A stretch of DNA of 64,000 bases from Flavobacteriales bacterium (GTDB lineage Bacteria; Bacteroidota; Bacteroidia; Flavobacteriales_D; Sanyastnellaceae): positions 186,001-250,000 of the forward strand of contig JADKIZ010000005.1 in NCBI GenBank assembly GCA_016722445.1, written 5' to 3'. This document shows positions 34,475 through 44,964 of the stretch, in pieces. The notes under the pieces were generated by a model. That model did not search any database. It saw only the letters and a list, made by a program, of their open reading frames with translations, and was not told the DNA's origin. The number at the start of each line of letters is the position of its first letter. Position 1 is the first letter of the stretch. Made by a program: the position numbers and the translations under genes.

Positions 34475-37400
34475 TCAGAAATCGAGATTTAGGGACAGGT
34501 AAAATACGCGGTCAAGAATGCGGCCGTCGTCTACTCCCCATGCCCAATCGGCTCTGACAAAATATCCCAATAGTCGTGACCTAATTCCGAATCCGTAACC
34601 ATAGACAAATGGTTCTCTGTTGTTGGTGATGGTAACCGTCACAGGATATTTGAACACGGAGGTCTGGTTAAATAAATTATCATCTGCATAAGGATTCAGA
34701 CCTGTCCATGCACTTCCGGCATCCATAAAAGTAATGACCTGAAAATTCTCGACAAAATCACTTTTAATTGGTCTATTCAAGAGATATCGGAAAAGCGGTA
34801 ATCTCACTTCAGCATTTGCCACGATAGCTGTATTGCCATTTCTTGCATTGACATAAAACCCTCTCACAGGGCCGATGAACGATTGAAAACGGTATGGTAC
34901 AGTAGAACTAATAGGTGTGCTTTCATCAATTTTTTGCATCATCCAATTGTCGACACCACCGAAGTAATTCATCACTTTTTCGGCACCAAATGATGTAGTA
35001 CCTGCTAATCTTACAGCAGCGATCATACTTCGGTGCAGACGTTTGTACCATCTTCCATCGAATCCAATGATATTCACATCGGTTTTTACATTCAAATCGA
35101 CCTGCTGGTAGCGTTCTGCCCATGCTTTAAACCTCAAACCATTGTATAGATTTAAGCCTTTATTGATGGTGTTGTCAAAAATGTATTCCGCCTTCAGCGC
35201 AATATACATATCCAATTGATTCGGGTCCATCAAGCTCACTTGTTCATTCGATTGATGCACTTTTTGATCAATGCGATAGTCACCGCGTAACCTGATGCTG
35301 CTTACCTCACTCAATGGGTATCGAATACTGTAAGCAATGTCATTGCTTTGAATTTTGAAGATGTCAAAATTGTCTTGAATTCTTTGTGTTTGCCGAGAGA
35401 ATATGATTTTCTTGTCGAGGCGGTCTTTGATATTTTCAAAGCTAATACCATACTCGATGTTGTCGAACGTGAGATTAAAACGGAAGCCGCCAACAACTTT
35501 ATAATCTTCAAACAAATCAGAAATTCCGAATTGATTGAAGAAAGAAAAACCCGGGGAAATACTTGATGGACTACCTGTGTATCTCTGATAGATCGGATTT
35601 AGAAACGAATTTCCGATTTGAAGAAATACAGCCTTGTCTGCAGAGAAATTGAGTCTATAGTTTCTCGATCGTGGCACTACAAATGGAGCCACACTATCAT
35701 TAGAAGCGCTTTTATCTGCACCAATTTCTATAACACGTACAGTTTCCTTTTCGTAACTGTAGTCCTTTCGTTCATCTTCAAAAACATAATGATCGATGTC
35801 CACTTCACCAGTTTGTGTGGTATCCTGAGAAAGTTTGAGTGCATCAGAATTCTTGACGGTTGTTCCTGAATCCGTGTTTCCTTCATCCTTGTGAAACGAA
35901 GAAATTCCTGCATCACTGCTTTTATTTCCGATCGTAACCCATGGTTTATTCTGTTTTCTAAATGCTACGAGGTAGTCACCAGAGTTTTTATTGAATTGAT
36001 AATTGCTGATGTCACGATGCCATCCTGTAAGAGAATTGGTCAAAGTAAAATACCGATAATGAATTGCAGTATCAATTGCACTGATCGCGCTATCCACTGT
36101 AGCCAGATACCTATTGTAGTACCCAGAAGTATTGGCTACATAGGTATAATGTTTATCAGAATATTGCGCAGCATCATCTTCATTCACATCCGGTGTATTG
36201 GTAATTCTTTCCAGAATTTTAGATCGGGTATCCAGATTAAAAACATACACATCGCGGATGTGCGAATATTTTTCCAATGGAATATCAGTTCGCAGGGTAT
36301 CATCGGGGCGGTCGGAAGTGAAGATAACCTTCCTGCCCTCATCGATAAACTCAGGGTGCATATCGTCCCAAACATCACGCGTGAGTTGTTCCAGATTATT
36401 CCCAATCACTTGGTAGAGGTATAAATCAGTTTGACCTTTGTTCACTCCGGAAAAAATCATCCGTTTACCATCATCACTGTAGGTCATATCGAGAACTTTC
36501 TCAATTTGAAACATCACCTTCACCGTGTGTTTTCTTTTTTCAAGGTCGAAATTCCCTATCCATACATCATCTTTTCTTTCATAAACGTAGGTGAGTATTT
36601 CTCCTGAAGGATGCCATGCAAGCACAGGAAAAGTCTCATCAACTATTCTCTCCAGTTTATGATCCTTTTTAAGAATACACTTGGTTTTTTTCTTTTCAAC
36701 ATCATAAATCCAGATTCTGAACTGTCCAAGTTCATTGGTCACATAGGCAATGTGTTTGCCATCGGGAGAAGCTTTGAATTGTGAGTAATGAAAAACGCTG
36801 CGGTACTTCACATGGACATCGCCCATATATCGTTGCGTTTTTTTCCAATTTTTCAATTCAGTTTTATTGCTCCCGTCCGGTCTGGGTTGATCACCCGGAA
36901 GAACTTCCAGACGAGCAATGGCGGCTTTGTCTTTATAAAATCTAACGAATTCATCCGAAAGTTCTTGGAGGTTTAATCCAAGAACATAGAGAAATCCGCT
37001 TTCCACATTGCGACTGGCCTGCGCCATGTAGATGATGTTGGGAATTACATTCTGGCCATAGACTTCTGAAACAAAATGCCAAAATGCCTGACCAGCAAAA
37101 ACTGCTTCCTGACCTTCGAGTCTATTGAAGGTTTTAAAGTTTCCGTTTCTCACGAGGTCCCGAACGTAGATATCGCACTCTGGCGTAATGCCTTTCGCTG
37201 CATATGCCACCACTCCGTCTTCATACCACTTTGGCACAGATAAGAGGGTTGAACTTTTAAGCACATCCTTCCAATCTCCGCCGAACATCAATTGCGAGAA
37301 AAGAACTCTTGCAATATTCTCCCTTATCTGAGTATCCAGTTTATCGTGACTGCCATCATACCAGGTAAACATTTTGCTGCCTATGATTTTTGCAGAACCA

Positions 37401-37747
37401 CCAATGTTGTAATCATCACTAATAATTCCGATGTTGCTCTGGCGGAATTCACTTTGATTCAGATACGACAGCACCTGAATTTTATCTTCCAAGGTATAAT
37501 CGAAAAACTGTTCAATATCCTTGAGATTGGTTTCGCAGGAGAGAAGGGTGTATTGTGCCAGTGGTTCACCGCCGATGTAGTAATAAACCTCGAAGTGTTC
37601 GGATGGATAATAGAACCACGTAAATTCTCTGTACTGAACGCGATTTTTACCATATTCCACATTTGTGCCTTGATAGAATTGCGCGAAGGAAGTCGCCGGG
37701 AACAGCAACCAACTCAAGAGCATCCATCTGATCAAACTATTGAACAT
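34475..37747 (-). CDS. TolB/PD40-repeat and beta-barrel surface protein
   Basis: 1090 residues from ATG 37745-37747 (signal MFNSLIRWMLLSWLLFPATSFAQ). A peptidase MA-like region (FTWFYYPSEHFEVYYYIGGE, VPKWYEDGVVAYAAKG) is followed by WD40-like/PD40 beta-propeller units (FHYSQFKASPDGKHIAYVTN, LDMTYSDDGKRMIFSGVNKG). The C-terminal 400 residues form a BamA/D15-like barrel (VNARNGNTAIVANAEVRLPL, FYLSLNLDF). Such proteins are widespread in Bacteroidota. An outer-membrane location is clear; the function is unknown. It is convergent with the M28 gene, with no gap. Confidence 0.82.
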   Translation of the reverse strand: MFNSLIRWMLLSWLLFPATSFAQFYQGTNVEYGKNRVQYREFTWFYYPSEHFEVYYYIGGEPLAQYTLLSCETNLKDIEQFFDYTLEDKIQVLSYLNQSEFRQSNIGIISDDYNIGGSAKIIGSKMFTWYDGSHDKLDTQIRENIARVLFSQLMFGGDWKDVLKSSTLLSVPKWYEDGVVAYAAKGITPECDIYVRDLVRNGNFKTFNRLEGQEAVFAGQAFWHFVSEVYGQNVIPNIIYMAQASRNVESGFLYVLGLNLQELSDEFVRFYKDKAAIARLEVLPGDQPRPDGSNKTELKNWKKTQRYMGDVHVKYRSVFHYSQFKASPDGKHIAYVTNELGQFRIWIYDVEKKKTKCILKKDHKLERIVDETFPVLAWHPSGEILTYVYERKDDVWIGNFDLEKRKHTVKVMFQIEKVLDMTYSDDGKRMIFSGVNKGQTDLYLYQVIGNNLEQLTRDVWDDMHPEFIDEGRKVIFTSDRPDDTLRTDIPLEKYSHIRDVYVFNLDTRSKILERITNTPDVNEDDAAQYSDKHYTYVANTSGYYNRYLATVDSAISAIDTAIHYRYFTLTNSLTGWHRDISNYQFNKNSGDYLVAFRKQNKPWVTIGNKSSDAGISSFHKDEGNTDSGTTVKNSDALKLSQDTTQTGEVDIDHYVFEDERKDYSYEKETVRVIEIGADKSASNDSVAPFVVPRSRNYRLNFSADKAVFLQIGNSFLNPIYQRYTGSPSSISPGFSFFNQFGISDLFEDYKVVGGFRFNLTFDNIEYGISFENIKDRLDKKIIFSRQTQRIQDNFDIFKIQSNDIAYSIRYPLSEVSSIRLRGDYRIDQKVHQSNEQVSLMDPNQLDMYIALKAEYIFDNTINKGLNLYNGLRFKAWAERYQQVDLNVKTDVNIIGFDGRWYKRLHRSMIAAVRLAGTTSFGAEKVMNYFGGVDNWMMQKIDESTPISSTVPYRFQSFIGPVRGFYVNARNGNTAIVANAEVRLPLFRYLLNRPIKSDFVENFQVITFMDAGSAWTGLNPYADDNLFNQTSVFKYPVTVTITNNREPFVYGYGFGIRSRLLGYFVRADWAWGVDDGRILDRVFYLSLNLDF

Positions 37748-37911
37748 ACCGCACAATTGTAACGCGCTAAAATAACCGTTTTAACCGTAAAAAACACTGC
37801 CTTTTTTTGGTAATTTCAATCCGGCTAGCAAGCAATAGAACAACAATTCCATTAAAAAGTTGCCATGATGAACCCAATAAGTTCTGCAACTTTGCCACGA
37901 AAATCACATTT

Positions 37912-38565
37912 ATGAGAATTGCCCGGTTTACTTTCAATCCATTTTCTGAAAACACCTATCTGCTCTATGATGAAACCATGGAATGCGTGATCATCGACCC
38001 AGGTATGACAGATGAGGACGAAGACAGCATATTGTTCAGTTTTATCAAAGATGAAAAACTACGACCGGTTAAGGTTCTCAATACGCATTGTCATATTGAT
38101 CACATTCTGGGAAATGCATCATCCTGCAACGCCTTTGAAATAAAACTTTACGCCCACGAAAAAGAATTGCAAATGCTGGAAAGAGCTGGTGCGGCGAGTC
38201 TCATGTGGAATGTTCCTTATCGTGAATCACCGTTGCCACACCACTACATTCAGGAAGGAGAACAAATACGTTTCGGGAATACCTTGCTTGACATTCTGTT
38301 CACTCCAGGCCATGCTCCCGGTCATGTGGTATTCGTTCAGCATCAAGAAAAAGTGATTTTAGGAGGAGATGTTTTGTTCAAGGGAAGTGTAGGTCGGGTG
38401 GATCTTCCGGGATGCAATGCGGCTGATTTGGTAAGTTCCATCCAGCATAAACTTTATACTTTGGCAGATGATTATGTGGTGTATCCCGGACATGGGCCTG
38501 AAACGACCATCGGCGACGAAAAAAGAAACAATGTATTTGTGAGATCAGATTGGAGTGGATTGTGA
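37912..38565 (+). CDS. Metallo-beta-lactamase fold hydrolase (glyoxalase II-like)
   Basis: I choose ATG 37912 (MRIARFTFNPFSENTYLLYD), the conserved family N-terminus, giving 217 residues. The HxHxDH metal motif is in NTHCHIDHILGN; further ligands are in FTPGHAPGHVVF, ILGGDVLFKGSVGRVDLPGC and YPGHGPETTIGDEKRNN. Members hydrolyse thioesters such as S-lactoylglutathione or bacillithiol conjugates; the substrate here is not known. Confidence 0.92.
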   Translation: MRIARFTFNPFSENTYLLYDETMECVIIDPGMTDEDEDSILFSFIKDEKLRPVKVLNTHCHIDHILGNASSCNAFEIKLYAHEKELQMLERAGAASLMWNVPYRESPLPHHYIQEGEQIRFGNTLLDILFTPGHAPGHVVFVQHQEKVILGGDVLFKGSVGRVDLPGCNAADLVSSIQHKLYTLADDYVVYPGHGPETTIGDEKRNNVFVRSDWSGL

Positions 38566-38586
38566 GCTAAAACACTGCTAAACACT

Positions 38587-39639
38587 TTACCTGGCCTTTT
38601 TCAGTGTAAAAGAAAAAGTACTTCCGACTCCTTCTGTACTTCGAACGGAGATACTCTGATTGTGGCTATCGATGATGTGTTTACAAATGGCCAATCCAAG
38701 ACCCGATCCACCTTCGTTACGTGACCGGCTTTTATCGACCCTATAAAAACGTTCGAAGATTCTGGGTAAATGTTCGAGGGCTATCCCAATTCCATTATCG
38801 GCAATTTCGATTAGAATATTATCTCCCATATCATAGAACCGAACCCTTGTTTCGCCACCTTCTATGCCATAACTCACGCTGTTGCTCAATAGATTTACAA
38901 ATACCTGCATGATACGTTTTGCATCCGCTTCGACAAAAATGGATTTCTCGTTTGTATTGCGGAGTTTGAGTGTAATGTTTTTAAGCCTGGCTTGCGCTTC
39001 TAACTGTTCAATGGCGTGTCTTGCCAGATCCACCACATCGATTCGTTTTAAATCCAAAGGAATATTGCCACTTTCGAAGTTTGTGATCTGATCCAAATCC
39101 TGAATGAGGTCTGCAAGTCGGTCGCAACTATCGGCTGCTCTGGTTAAAAATTTTCTATTGAGTTCAGGATTATTGAGTTCAGTATCCAGCAACGTATCGA
39201 TATAACCCTGAATATTGAAAACCGGTGTTTTGAGTTCGTGTGCAAGGTTGCCAATGAATTCACGACGATAATTTTCCGCATTGCGCAAATCCTTTACCTC
39301 TCTGATTTTTTCATCCGCCCAATCTGCCACACGGTTGTTCACCTCACTCAAAACGTCATTGCTCATCATGATGCGTGGTTTATCGCCCTGAGTCTTCAGC
39401 AGGTGAATGGTTTTATAGATGATTTTTACTTTGTGATAAAGAAATCGTTCGATGAAGTAATAAACGATTCCGAAGGAAATGGCGAATCCAAGAATGAGCA
39501 GCAGAAATAACCAAAGCCATTCAAACTCCTTCTCCAAAATATAGATGAGCATGAAGTATGTGGCAGCGAGCAAACCGGTAATCAGCAGCGCAGATGCCAA
39601 AGCCACGCTGACAGGAGTCCGTATTTTAAAATTGCTCAC
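38587..39639 (-). CDS. PhoR-like sensor histidine kinase
   Basis: 350 residues from a GTG start whose GTGA overlaps the regulator's stop. Two membrane helices (ALLITGLLAATYFMLIYILE, LWLFLLLILGFAISFGIVYYF) are almost adjacent, so it lacks a periplasmic sensor. The H-box GNLAHELKTPVFNIQGYIDT (His134), N-box VFVNLLSNSVSYG, ADNGIGI, FERFYRVDKSRSR and GGSGLGLAICKHII are complete. The layout matches Bacteroidota PhoR, which acts with a PhoB regulator on phosphate genes; the pst/phoU genes are not nearby. Confidence 0.9.
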   Translation of the reverse strand: MSNFKIRTPVSVALASALLITGLLAATYFMLIYILEKEFEWLWLFLLLILGFAISFGIVYYFIERFLYHKVKIIYKTIHLLKTQGDKPRIMMSNDVLSEVNNRVADWADEKIREVKDLRNAENYRREFIGNLAHELKTPVFNIQGYIDTLLDTELNNPELNRKFLTRAADSCDRLADLIQDLDQITNFESGNIPLDLKRIDVVDLARHAIEQLEAQARLKNITLKLRNTNEKSIFVEADAKRIMQVFVNLLSNSVSYGIEGGETRVRFYDMGDNILIEIADNGIGIALEHLPRIFERFYRVDKSRSRNEGGSGLGLAICKHIIDSHNQSISVRSTEGVGSTFSFTLKKAR

Positions 39640-40313
39640 GGCTCAAATTTATAGCCTACACCTTTGATTGTCTTAAAGTAATCGTCGCCAAGTTTTTCGC
39701 GAAGTTTTCTGATGTGAACATCGATGGTTCTATCACCTACTATGACGTCATTTCCCCAAACGTTTGTCAAGATATTTTCACGGGTAAAAACGCGGCCGGG
39801 AGCGGAGGCGAGAAGGGCGAGTAATTCGAATTCTTTCTTTGGTAATGACATTTCATGGCCGTCTCGGATAACCAAATATCTATCCTTATCAATCACGATT
39901 CCATTGGTGGAGGCCGGTGTTATTTCTGTTTCAACTGCACCTTGCCTTCTCAAAAGTGCTTTTACTCTTGAGACTAAAACTCTTGGTTTTATTGGCTTAG
40001 AGATATAGTCATCAGCGCCCGCATCAAATCCCGCTATCTGGCTATAGTCTTCGTTTCTGGCAGTAAGAAATGCTATCAGTACATGTGCAAATTTTGGATT
40101 TTCCCGAAGTTCACGACAAGTTTCCATTCCATCCATCTCGGGCATCATAACATCGAGAAGAATCAAATCAGGTGTAACTCTGTGGGCGATCTCAATTGCT
40201 TTGCGGCCATTCTCTGCCGTGAAGACTTCATAACCCTCCTTTTCAAGATTGAAACCGATGAGTTCCAAGATATCCCTTTCATCATCTACCAGGAGGATTT
40301 TCTGCTTATTCAT
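39636..40313 (-). CDS. PhoB-like (OmpR-family) response regulator
   Basis: 225 residues from ATG 40311-40313. Receiver: ILLVDDERDILELIGFNLEK, phospho-Asp54 in LILLDVMMPEMDG, AFLTARNED, YISKPIKPRVL. Winged helix: MSLPKKEFELLALLASAPGR, ENILTNVWGNDVIVGDRTID, VHIRKLREKLGDDYFKTIKG. First gene of the pair, coupled to the kinase by the GTGA overlap. The regulon cannot be told from this window. Confidence 0.92.
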   Translation of the reverse strand: MNKQKILLVDDERDILELIGFNLEKEGYEVFTAENGRKAIEIAHRVTPDLILLDVMMPEMDGMETCRELRENPKFAHVLIAFLTARNEDYSQIAGFDAGADDYISKPIKPRVLVSRVKALLRRQGAVETEITPASTNGIVIDKDRYLVIRDGHEMSLPKKEFELLALLASAPGRVFTRENILTNVWGNDVIVGDRTIDVHIRKLREKLGDDYFKTIKGVGYKFEP

Positions 40314-40506
40314 GAGATTCCATTTTTTCGATGCTGCAAAGCACGAATGCACAAGTTACGGTAAGGTTAACCGACCATTAAACCCTGATTAGCAATCAGA
40401 ATCTTATTCCGCCAACCGAATGTGACTGCGTGCTTTCTAATTTGCGAAATAAACGCTTGCAAAGTTGGGGTTCTTTTGCAACTTGCACAACAAAAAAGAT
40501 CTTCAT

Positions 40507-41301
40507 ATGTCATATTATTCCGGAAAAATGGTTTGGATTACCGGGGCAAGTTCCGGAATAGGCGAATCATTGGCCTATGCTCTATCCATGGCAGGAGCAA
40601 AATTGATCATTTCAGCGCGAAGGGAAGCAGAACTGGAACGTGTGAAAAACCAGTGCGCCAACCCGCAAATGGTACACATTGTATTGTTGGATCAAGCCAT
40701 GGAAGAATCGGTTCGCAATGCTTACAAAGAAGCCATCAAAAAACATGGTAAAATTGACCTTTTATTCAATAATGGAGGTGTGAGTCAACGTGCAGAAGCC
40801 CTTCAAACCTCCTTTGAACTTGAACGACAGATTTTCGAGATCAATTATTTCGGCAATATTCTATTGAGCAAACTTGTGACAGAATCGATGATTAAAAATG
40901 GCGGAGGTCATTTGGTGATCACATCAAGTTTGTTAGGAAAATGGGGCTTTCACTTGCGCTCCAGTTATGCTGCGACCAAACATGCCCTTCATGGATATTA
41001 CGATTCTTTGCGATTTGAAACCGAAAAATCTGGCATTCACATTTCGTTGATTATGCCCGGCTTTATCGCCACTGAAATATCAAAACATGCTCTCGATGCT
41101 AAGGGTGTTCCAACGGGACAAATGGACGCCAATCAAGCTGGTGGAATTAGTGCTGAAGAATGTGCAAAGCGCATTCTTGCCGGTGTTGCGGCTCAGAAAA
41201 AAGAATTTGGTATTGGCGGAAAAGAGATCAACGGTCTTCTTTTACGCCGGTTCTTTCCCGGATTATTTGATCGAATTCTCCGAAATAAATCGGCGAGATA
41301 A
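40507..41301 (+). CDS. Short-chain dehydrogenase/reductase
   Basis: 264 residues from ATG 40507 (MSYYSGKMVWITGASSGIGE). The Rossmann motif TGASSGIG, NNGG, the catalytic Ser in VITSSLLGKWG and the YAATKHA pair (Tyr/Lys) are all present. It resembles the DHRS7/SDR7C group. The substrate is unknown. The 5' flank 40314-40506 is gene-free and carries divergent promoters for this gene and the PhoB-like operon. Confidence 0.88.
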   Translation: MSYYSGKMVWITGASSGIGESLAYALSMAGAKLIISARREAELERVKNQCANPQMVHIVLLDQAMEESVRNAYKEAIKKHGKIDLLFNNGGVSQRAEALQTSFELERQIFEINYFGNILLSKLVTESMIKNGGGHLVITSSLLGKWGFHLRSSYAATKHALHGYYDSLRFETEKSGIHISLIMPGFIATEISKHALDAKGVPTGQMDANQAGGISAEECAKRILAGVAAQKKEFGIGGKEINGLLLRRFFPGLFDRILRNKSAR

Positions 41302-42362
41302 TCAATCTTTCACCCTTGAAAACCTCAAGGCTTTCAACATCAAATCAGGAAGTGGTTTCAAAGGGTCTCTCTTTTCAACATTCAAGAATATTCCCCACTT
41401 TTCCATGATCGGAACTTTGTAGACTTCAATCATTTCAATGAGTGTGCGGTCATCATCATGAATGTATGTACAATGTACTTTGGTGGTGCCCATATTCAAA
41501 GCATCATTGCTATCGCAGGTGAATGGATAGCCTGCATTTTTCAGATCAACACCAAGAGCTTTCATTCCTTTCACATCGAATCCGATGTGCGCGAAACCAG
41601 TATCACCCCAAATTCTATCTTCAAAAATAAAATGAGGTTTGCGGTCCAATGCCTGCACCAATTCGATGTAGGTTTTGCCTGTGACACGCGCGAATCCTCC
41701 ACCAGGCTGTGCCTTTTGTGTGAGCAAAACACGACGGTAATTTTCTCGGCCTGCTTTCAGTTCTTTCCAGTCTTCAAAAGACCCTGTTTTATCATAAACT
41801 ACCTGATCAAAACCAAGGATGTCGCAATACAACTGCAGTGCTTTTTTTGTCGCTCACACCTGTGGTGCATCCAATGACGCCGCCACTGTGATGCTTATTG
41901 CGCGTATACCAAGATTCACCTTTCAATGAATTGCCAGATGTTGTCATCAAGATCTTGGAGATAAAACGTTTCTCTGCCAGCAGGATCCTTTGCCAATGGA
42001 CTGTTATTCTGAGCCGTTTTCCTTTTTGCAAAATTCAAATGACTTACGTTGATGTCTTTACATTTGATCTGAGTGACGAAAATGCCCAGGTCACCCAACT
42101 TTACGTCAACTTTAGCTTTGACGGGTTCGAACGACGTAGGCCTGATTACTTCAATGGCACAGCCACCCTGAAGGTTCATCACCATACTTGCACGTTTGAC
42201 GATCGTCTTATTGCGTGTATAGACATCCATCAATGGAGCTGGTTGAACACTGTCGAAGAATGGTATATCGAGTCCGAAAAATTTGCGGTAAAATTTCAGA
42301 GAACGATCCATGTCGGAAACCGCGACGCCAATGTGCTGAAGTCCATTGATTCTTTTGTACAT
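41302..42362 (-). pseudogene. Two-domain VOC (glyoxalase/bleomycin resistance) family protein, two indels
   Basis: First VOC domain from ATG 42360-42362: MYKRINGLQHIGVAVSDMDR, KFYRKFFGLDIPFFDS, ending DLDDNIWQFIE. Removing one A near 41925 continues it as GESWYTRNKHHSGGVIGCTT. Removing one A from the A7 run near 41845 then gives VSDKKALQLYCDILGFDQVV (second VOC domain), through IHIDDR-like YIHDDDRTLIEMIEVYKVPI to the stop at 41302. Metal-ligand positions His/Glu are seen in HIGVAV and LIEMIEV. It is probably a dioxygenase- or isomerase-type enzyme of unknown substrate. Both breaks are at A runs, so it is likely intact in reality. Confidence 0.8.
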
Positions 42363-42492
42363 CGTTGAAAGATTATTTGGCAAAGTTTTTCACCAAGATT
42401 ATTGAGCATAATCTGGAATAACGAAAGAATTATTCCATCATTCTCAATTTCGTGATTTTTGCTATTTCCATTCGGCAAATTCCCGGTTTTTC

Positions 42493-43710
42493 TCATTCGA
42501 CAAAGCGGCACAATACCGTTGATGTCTCCAACACTTCCATCCCTGCCACCAGTGCAATGAAATCACTCCAGATAAAATCGCCGAGAAAACGGTGATCAAT
42601 GAATGAAATCATGTAAAAATACAAATGATTGCATACACCTATCAACAGGACTAGATGGGAGTTAGAAAGGTCCAAAAAACAGAGCCGAATCGAATTCCGA
42701 AATAACGGATCTTTCACACTTTCGCTTTCACAAATTTTCCGTCAGACGCATACACGGGGTAAAAAAACAAACGCGGCGACTGCCGCGAAAGGTATGGCAA
42801 GAATCACAAAAGCGATAACACAGGCAATGATTCTTTAATGTACAAATCTTCCGAATTTTCAAGTTGATGCATCAGCGGTGATAACCATTGACCTTCTGTC
42901 TCAAAAAAGGGTGATGTTCCGTTTCTTCTTCAAGCCAGAGTAAACTTTTTAAAAATCAAATTGCCCACCCAAACTTTTTCGAAGGAGAAATGGAATGACA
43001 CAAAGGTCTCAGATGCATGATTTCATGATAGACCTCATCATCTTTAATGTTTATCATGACACCTTGAAAGAGCGTCATGAATTTTGTCGGTGATATCCGT
43101 TTGCAAACGTGCTCGGTCAAAACCACTTTGAAGTTCGGTTCACGATCGATGAGAATCGATTGGTCCGAAACGAACCAACAAATTTTACGGTAATTGTAAT
43201 AATTTTCATAATCCAGACCTACAGGAACAATTTGTATGTCGATCCCGGCATCTATTGCTCCCATTACCAAACGGGCGGCGCCTTTTCTTCAAGGGCACCA
43301 ATTGTTTTTTGCCACGGTGTGTTCCTTCCGGAAAAATGCAAATCACCGAATTTGGTTTCATGCCGGCGTAACACTCATCAAACGTCTCCTGAGTTTTTTT
43401 GGCAAGGTCCGCGACTCTGTCACGTTCGCGATAAACAGGAAGCATGTTGATTTTGCGCAACAACCAATTCATGGATGGCTTTCTGAAAATGTCAGCACGT
43501 GTCAACCAATGCAATTGATTTTTACTTGCCAGACAAACCATCAGTGGATCTAACATCGCATTCTGGTGATTCGCCAAGAGATGACCGGTTGATCCAATGG
43601 CAAATTTTCCATGCAATCAAATTTTAATTTTCTGAAAAAATCGCGCACCCAGACCTACCCATGGTTTCAAGAAGGCTATAGAACAGTTTAATGTGACGTG
43701 TCTGTTGAAA
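42493..43710 (-). pseudogene. 1-acyl-sn-glycerol-3-phosphate acyltransferase-type protein, many frameshifts
   Basis: Pieces of one gene are spread over all three frames: KPWVGLGARFFQKIKI, DCMENLPLDQPVI, LLANHQNAMLDPLMVCL (acyltransferase His/Asp block), ICIFPEGTHRGKKQLVPLKK (the FPEGT substrate block), LVMGAIDAGIDIQIVPVGLD, then VYHEIMHLRPLCHSI, GTSPFFETEGQWLSPLMHQL, a membrane helix IIACVIAFVILAIPFAAVAA and KVKDPLFRNSIR. This is the order found in Bacteroidota PlsC-like proteins with a C-terminal membrane domain. At least six indels would be needed. The start is not resolved. It follows gmd in the same direction. Confidence 0.65.
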
Positions 43711-43771
43711 AATGAGATAAAATGGAATGTTGTTTTTCCCAGAAGCAGGTCTGAGAAAAAATAAACAGCGA

Positions 43772-44855
43772 CTATTCGTGGTAGTTCATCACTTTATGTC
43801 CGCCGTCCATGAGATAGCGGTCACGTGTGAAAAGTTCAACATCTGCTTTCACCATGTCTGCCACCAATTCCTGAAGTGAATGTTTGTGTTTCCATCCCAG
43901 TTTTTATGCGCTTTTGCCGGATTGCCAATCAACAACTCCACCTCAGTTGGCCGGAAATACTTAGGATCAATTTCGATGAGTACTTTTTGGTTCTTGCATC
44001 ATACGCTTTTTCCTCAACACCATCTCCTTTCCATTCGAGCGTGATACCCACCTGTGCGAAAGCAAGGTCACAGAAATGACGAACGCTGTGTGTTTCTCCT
44101 GTTGCCAGCACATAATCGTCGGCAACTTCCTGTTGCATCATCAACCACATACCTTCTACATAATCCTTGGCATGGCCCCAGTCGCGCTTTGCATCTACAT
44201 TTCCAAGGAATAATTTGTCTTGAAGACCAAGTTTTATTTTGGCAACTGCACGTGTGATTTTTCTTGTTACAAATGTTTCACCGCGCAAAGGGGATTCATG
44301 ATTGAACAAAATTCCATTGCATGCAAACATCCCATAAGCTTCGCGATAGTTTTTTGTAATCCAGAATGCATAGAGCTTCGCAACGGCATAAGGGCTTCTT
44401 GGATAAAAAGGAGTTTCTTCTGTTTGAGGAACTTCCATCACTTTTCCATAAAGTTCACTGGTAGAAGCCTGATAAAAATCGCGTCTTTTTCCGACCAAGG
44501 ATGCGGATTGCCTCCAACAAACGCAGCGCGCCGGTCGCATCAGCATTAGCAGTATACTCTGGCGTTTCGAAAGAAACGGCTACATGGCTTGAGCTGCAAG
44601 GTTATAGATTTCGTCTGGCGCAATTTCTTGAACAATACGGATGATACCCGTGCTATCGGTCATGTCGCCATAGTGTAAAAACATCTTTACACCATTCTCG
44701 TGTTGATCCTGATAAAGATGATCAATACGATCCGTATTAAACAGTGAACTTCGGCGTTTTAAACCATGAACTTCGTATCCTTTGCTCAAGAGCAATTCGG
44801 CGAGGTAGGCGCCATCCTGACCAGTGATTCCTGTGATAAGTGCTTTCTTTTTCAT
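43772..44855 (-). pseudogene. gmd: GDP-mannose 4,6-dehydratase, several indels
   Basis: Start MKKKALITGITGQDGAYLAE (ATG 44853-44855). Family segments in order: VHGLKRRSSLFNTDRIDHLY, MTDSTGIIRIVQEIAPDEIY, then QSHVAVSFETPEYTANADAT in another frame, FYQASTSELYGKVMEVPQTE, YAVAKLYAFWITKNYREAYG (catalytic Tyr/Lys), NHESPLRGETFVTRKITRAV, DWGHAKDYVEGMWLM, IDPKYFRPTEVELLIGNPAK and a final LMDGGHKVMNYHE to TAG 43772-43774. Breaks near 44577, 44482, 43975 and 43903 all lie at A or T runs. It makes GDP-4-keto-6-deoxymannose for fucose/rhamnose-type surface sugars; no partner sugar gene is in the window. Confidence 0.88.
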
Positions 44856-44964
44856 TCGATTTCGGTTCAGGGTTATTACCCTGGGCATATTGGATTAAGA
44901 ACAAATGCAAAAATAAGGAATCCAAGACAGAGTCGGTCTTGGAAAGGGGCAAGTATACCTTGTA

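Noticed and set aside
38587..40313. Phosphate regulon locus
   Set aside because: The kinase and regulator look like PhoR/PhoB, but no pst or phoU gene is nearby, so no gene symbols were assigned.
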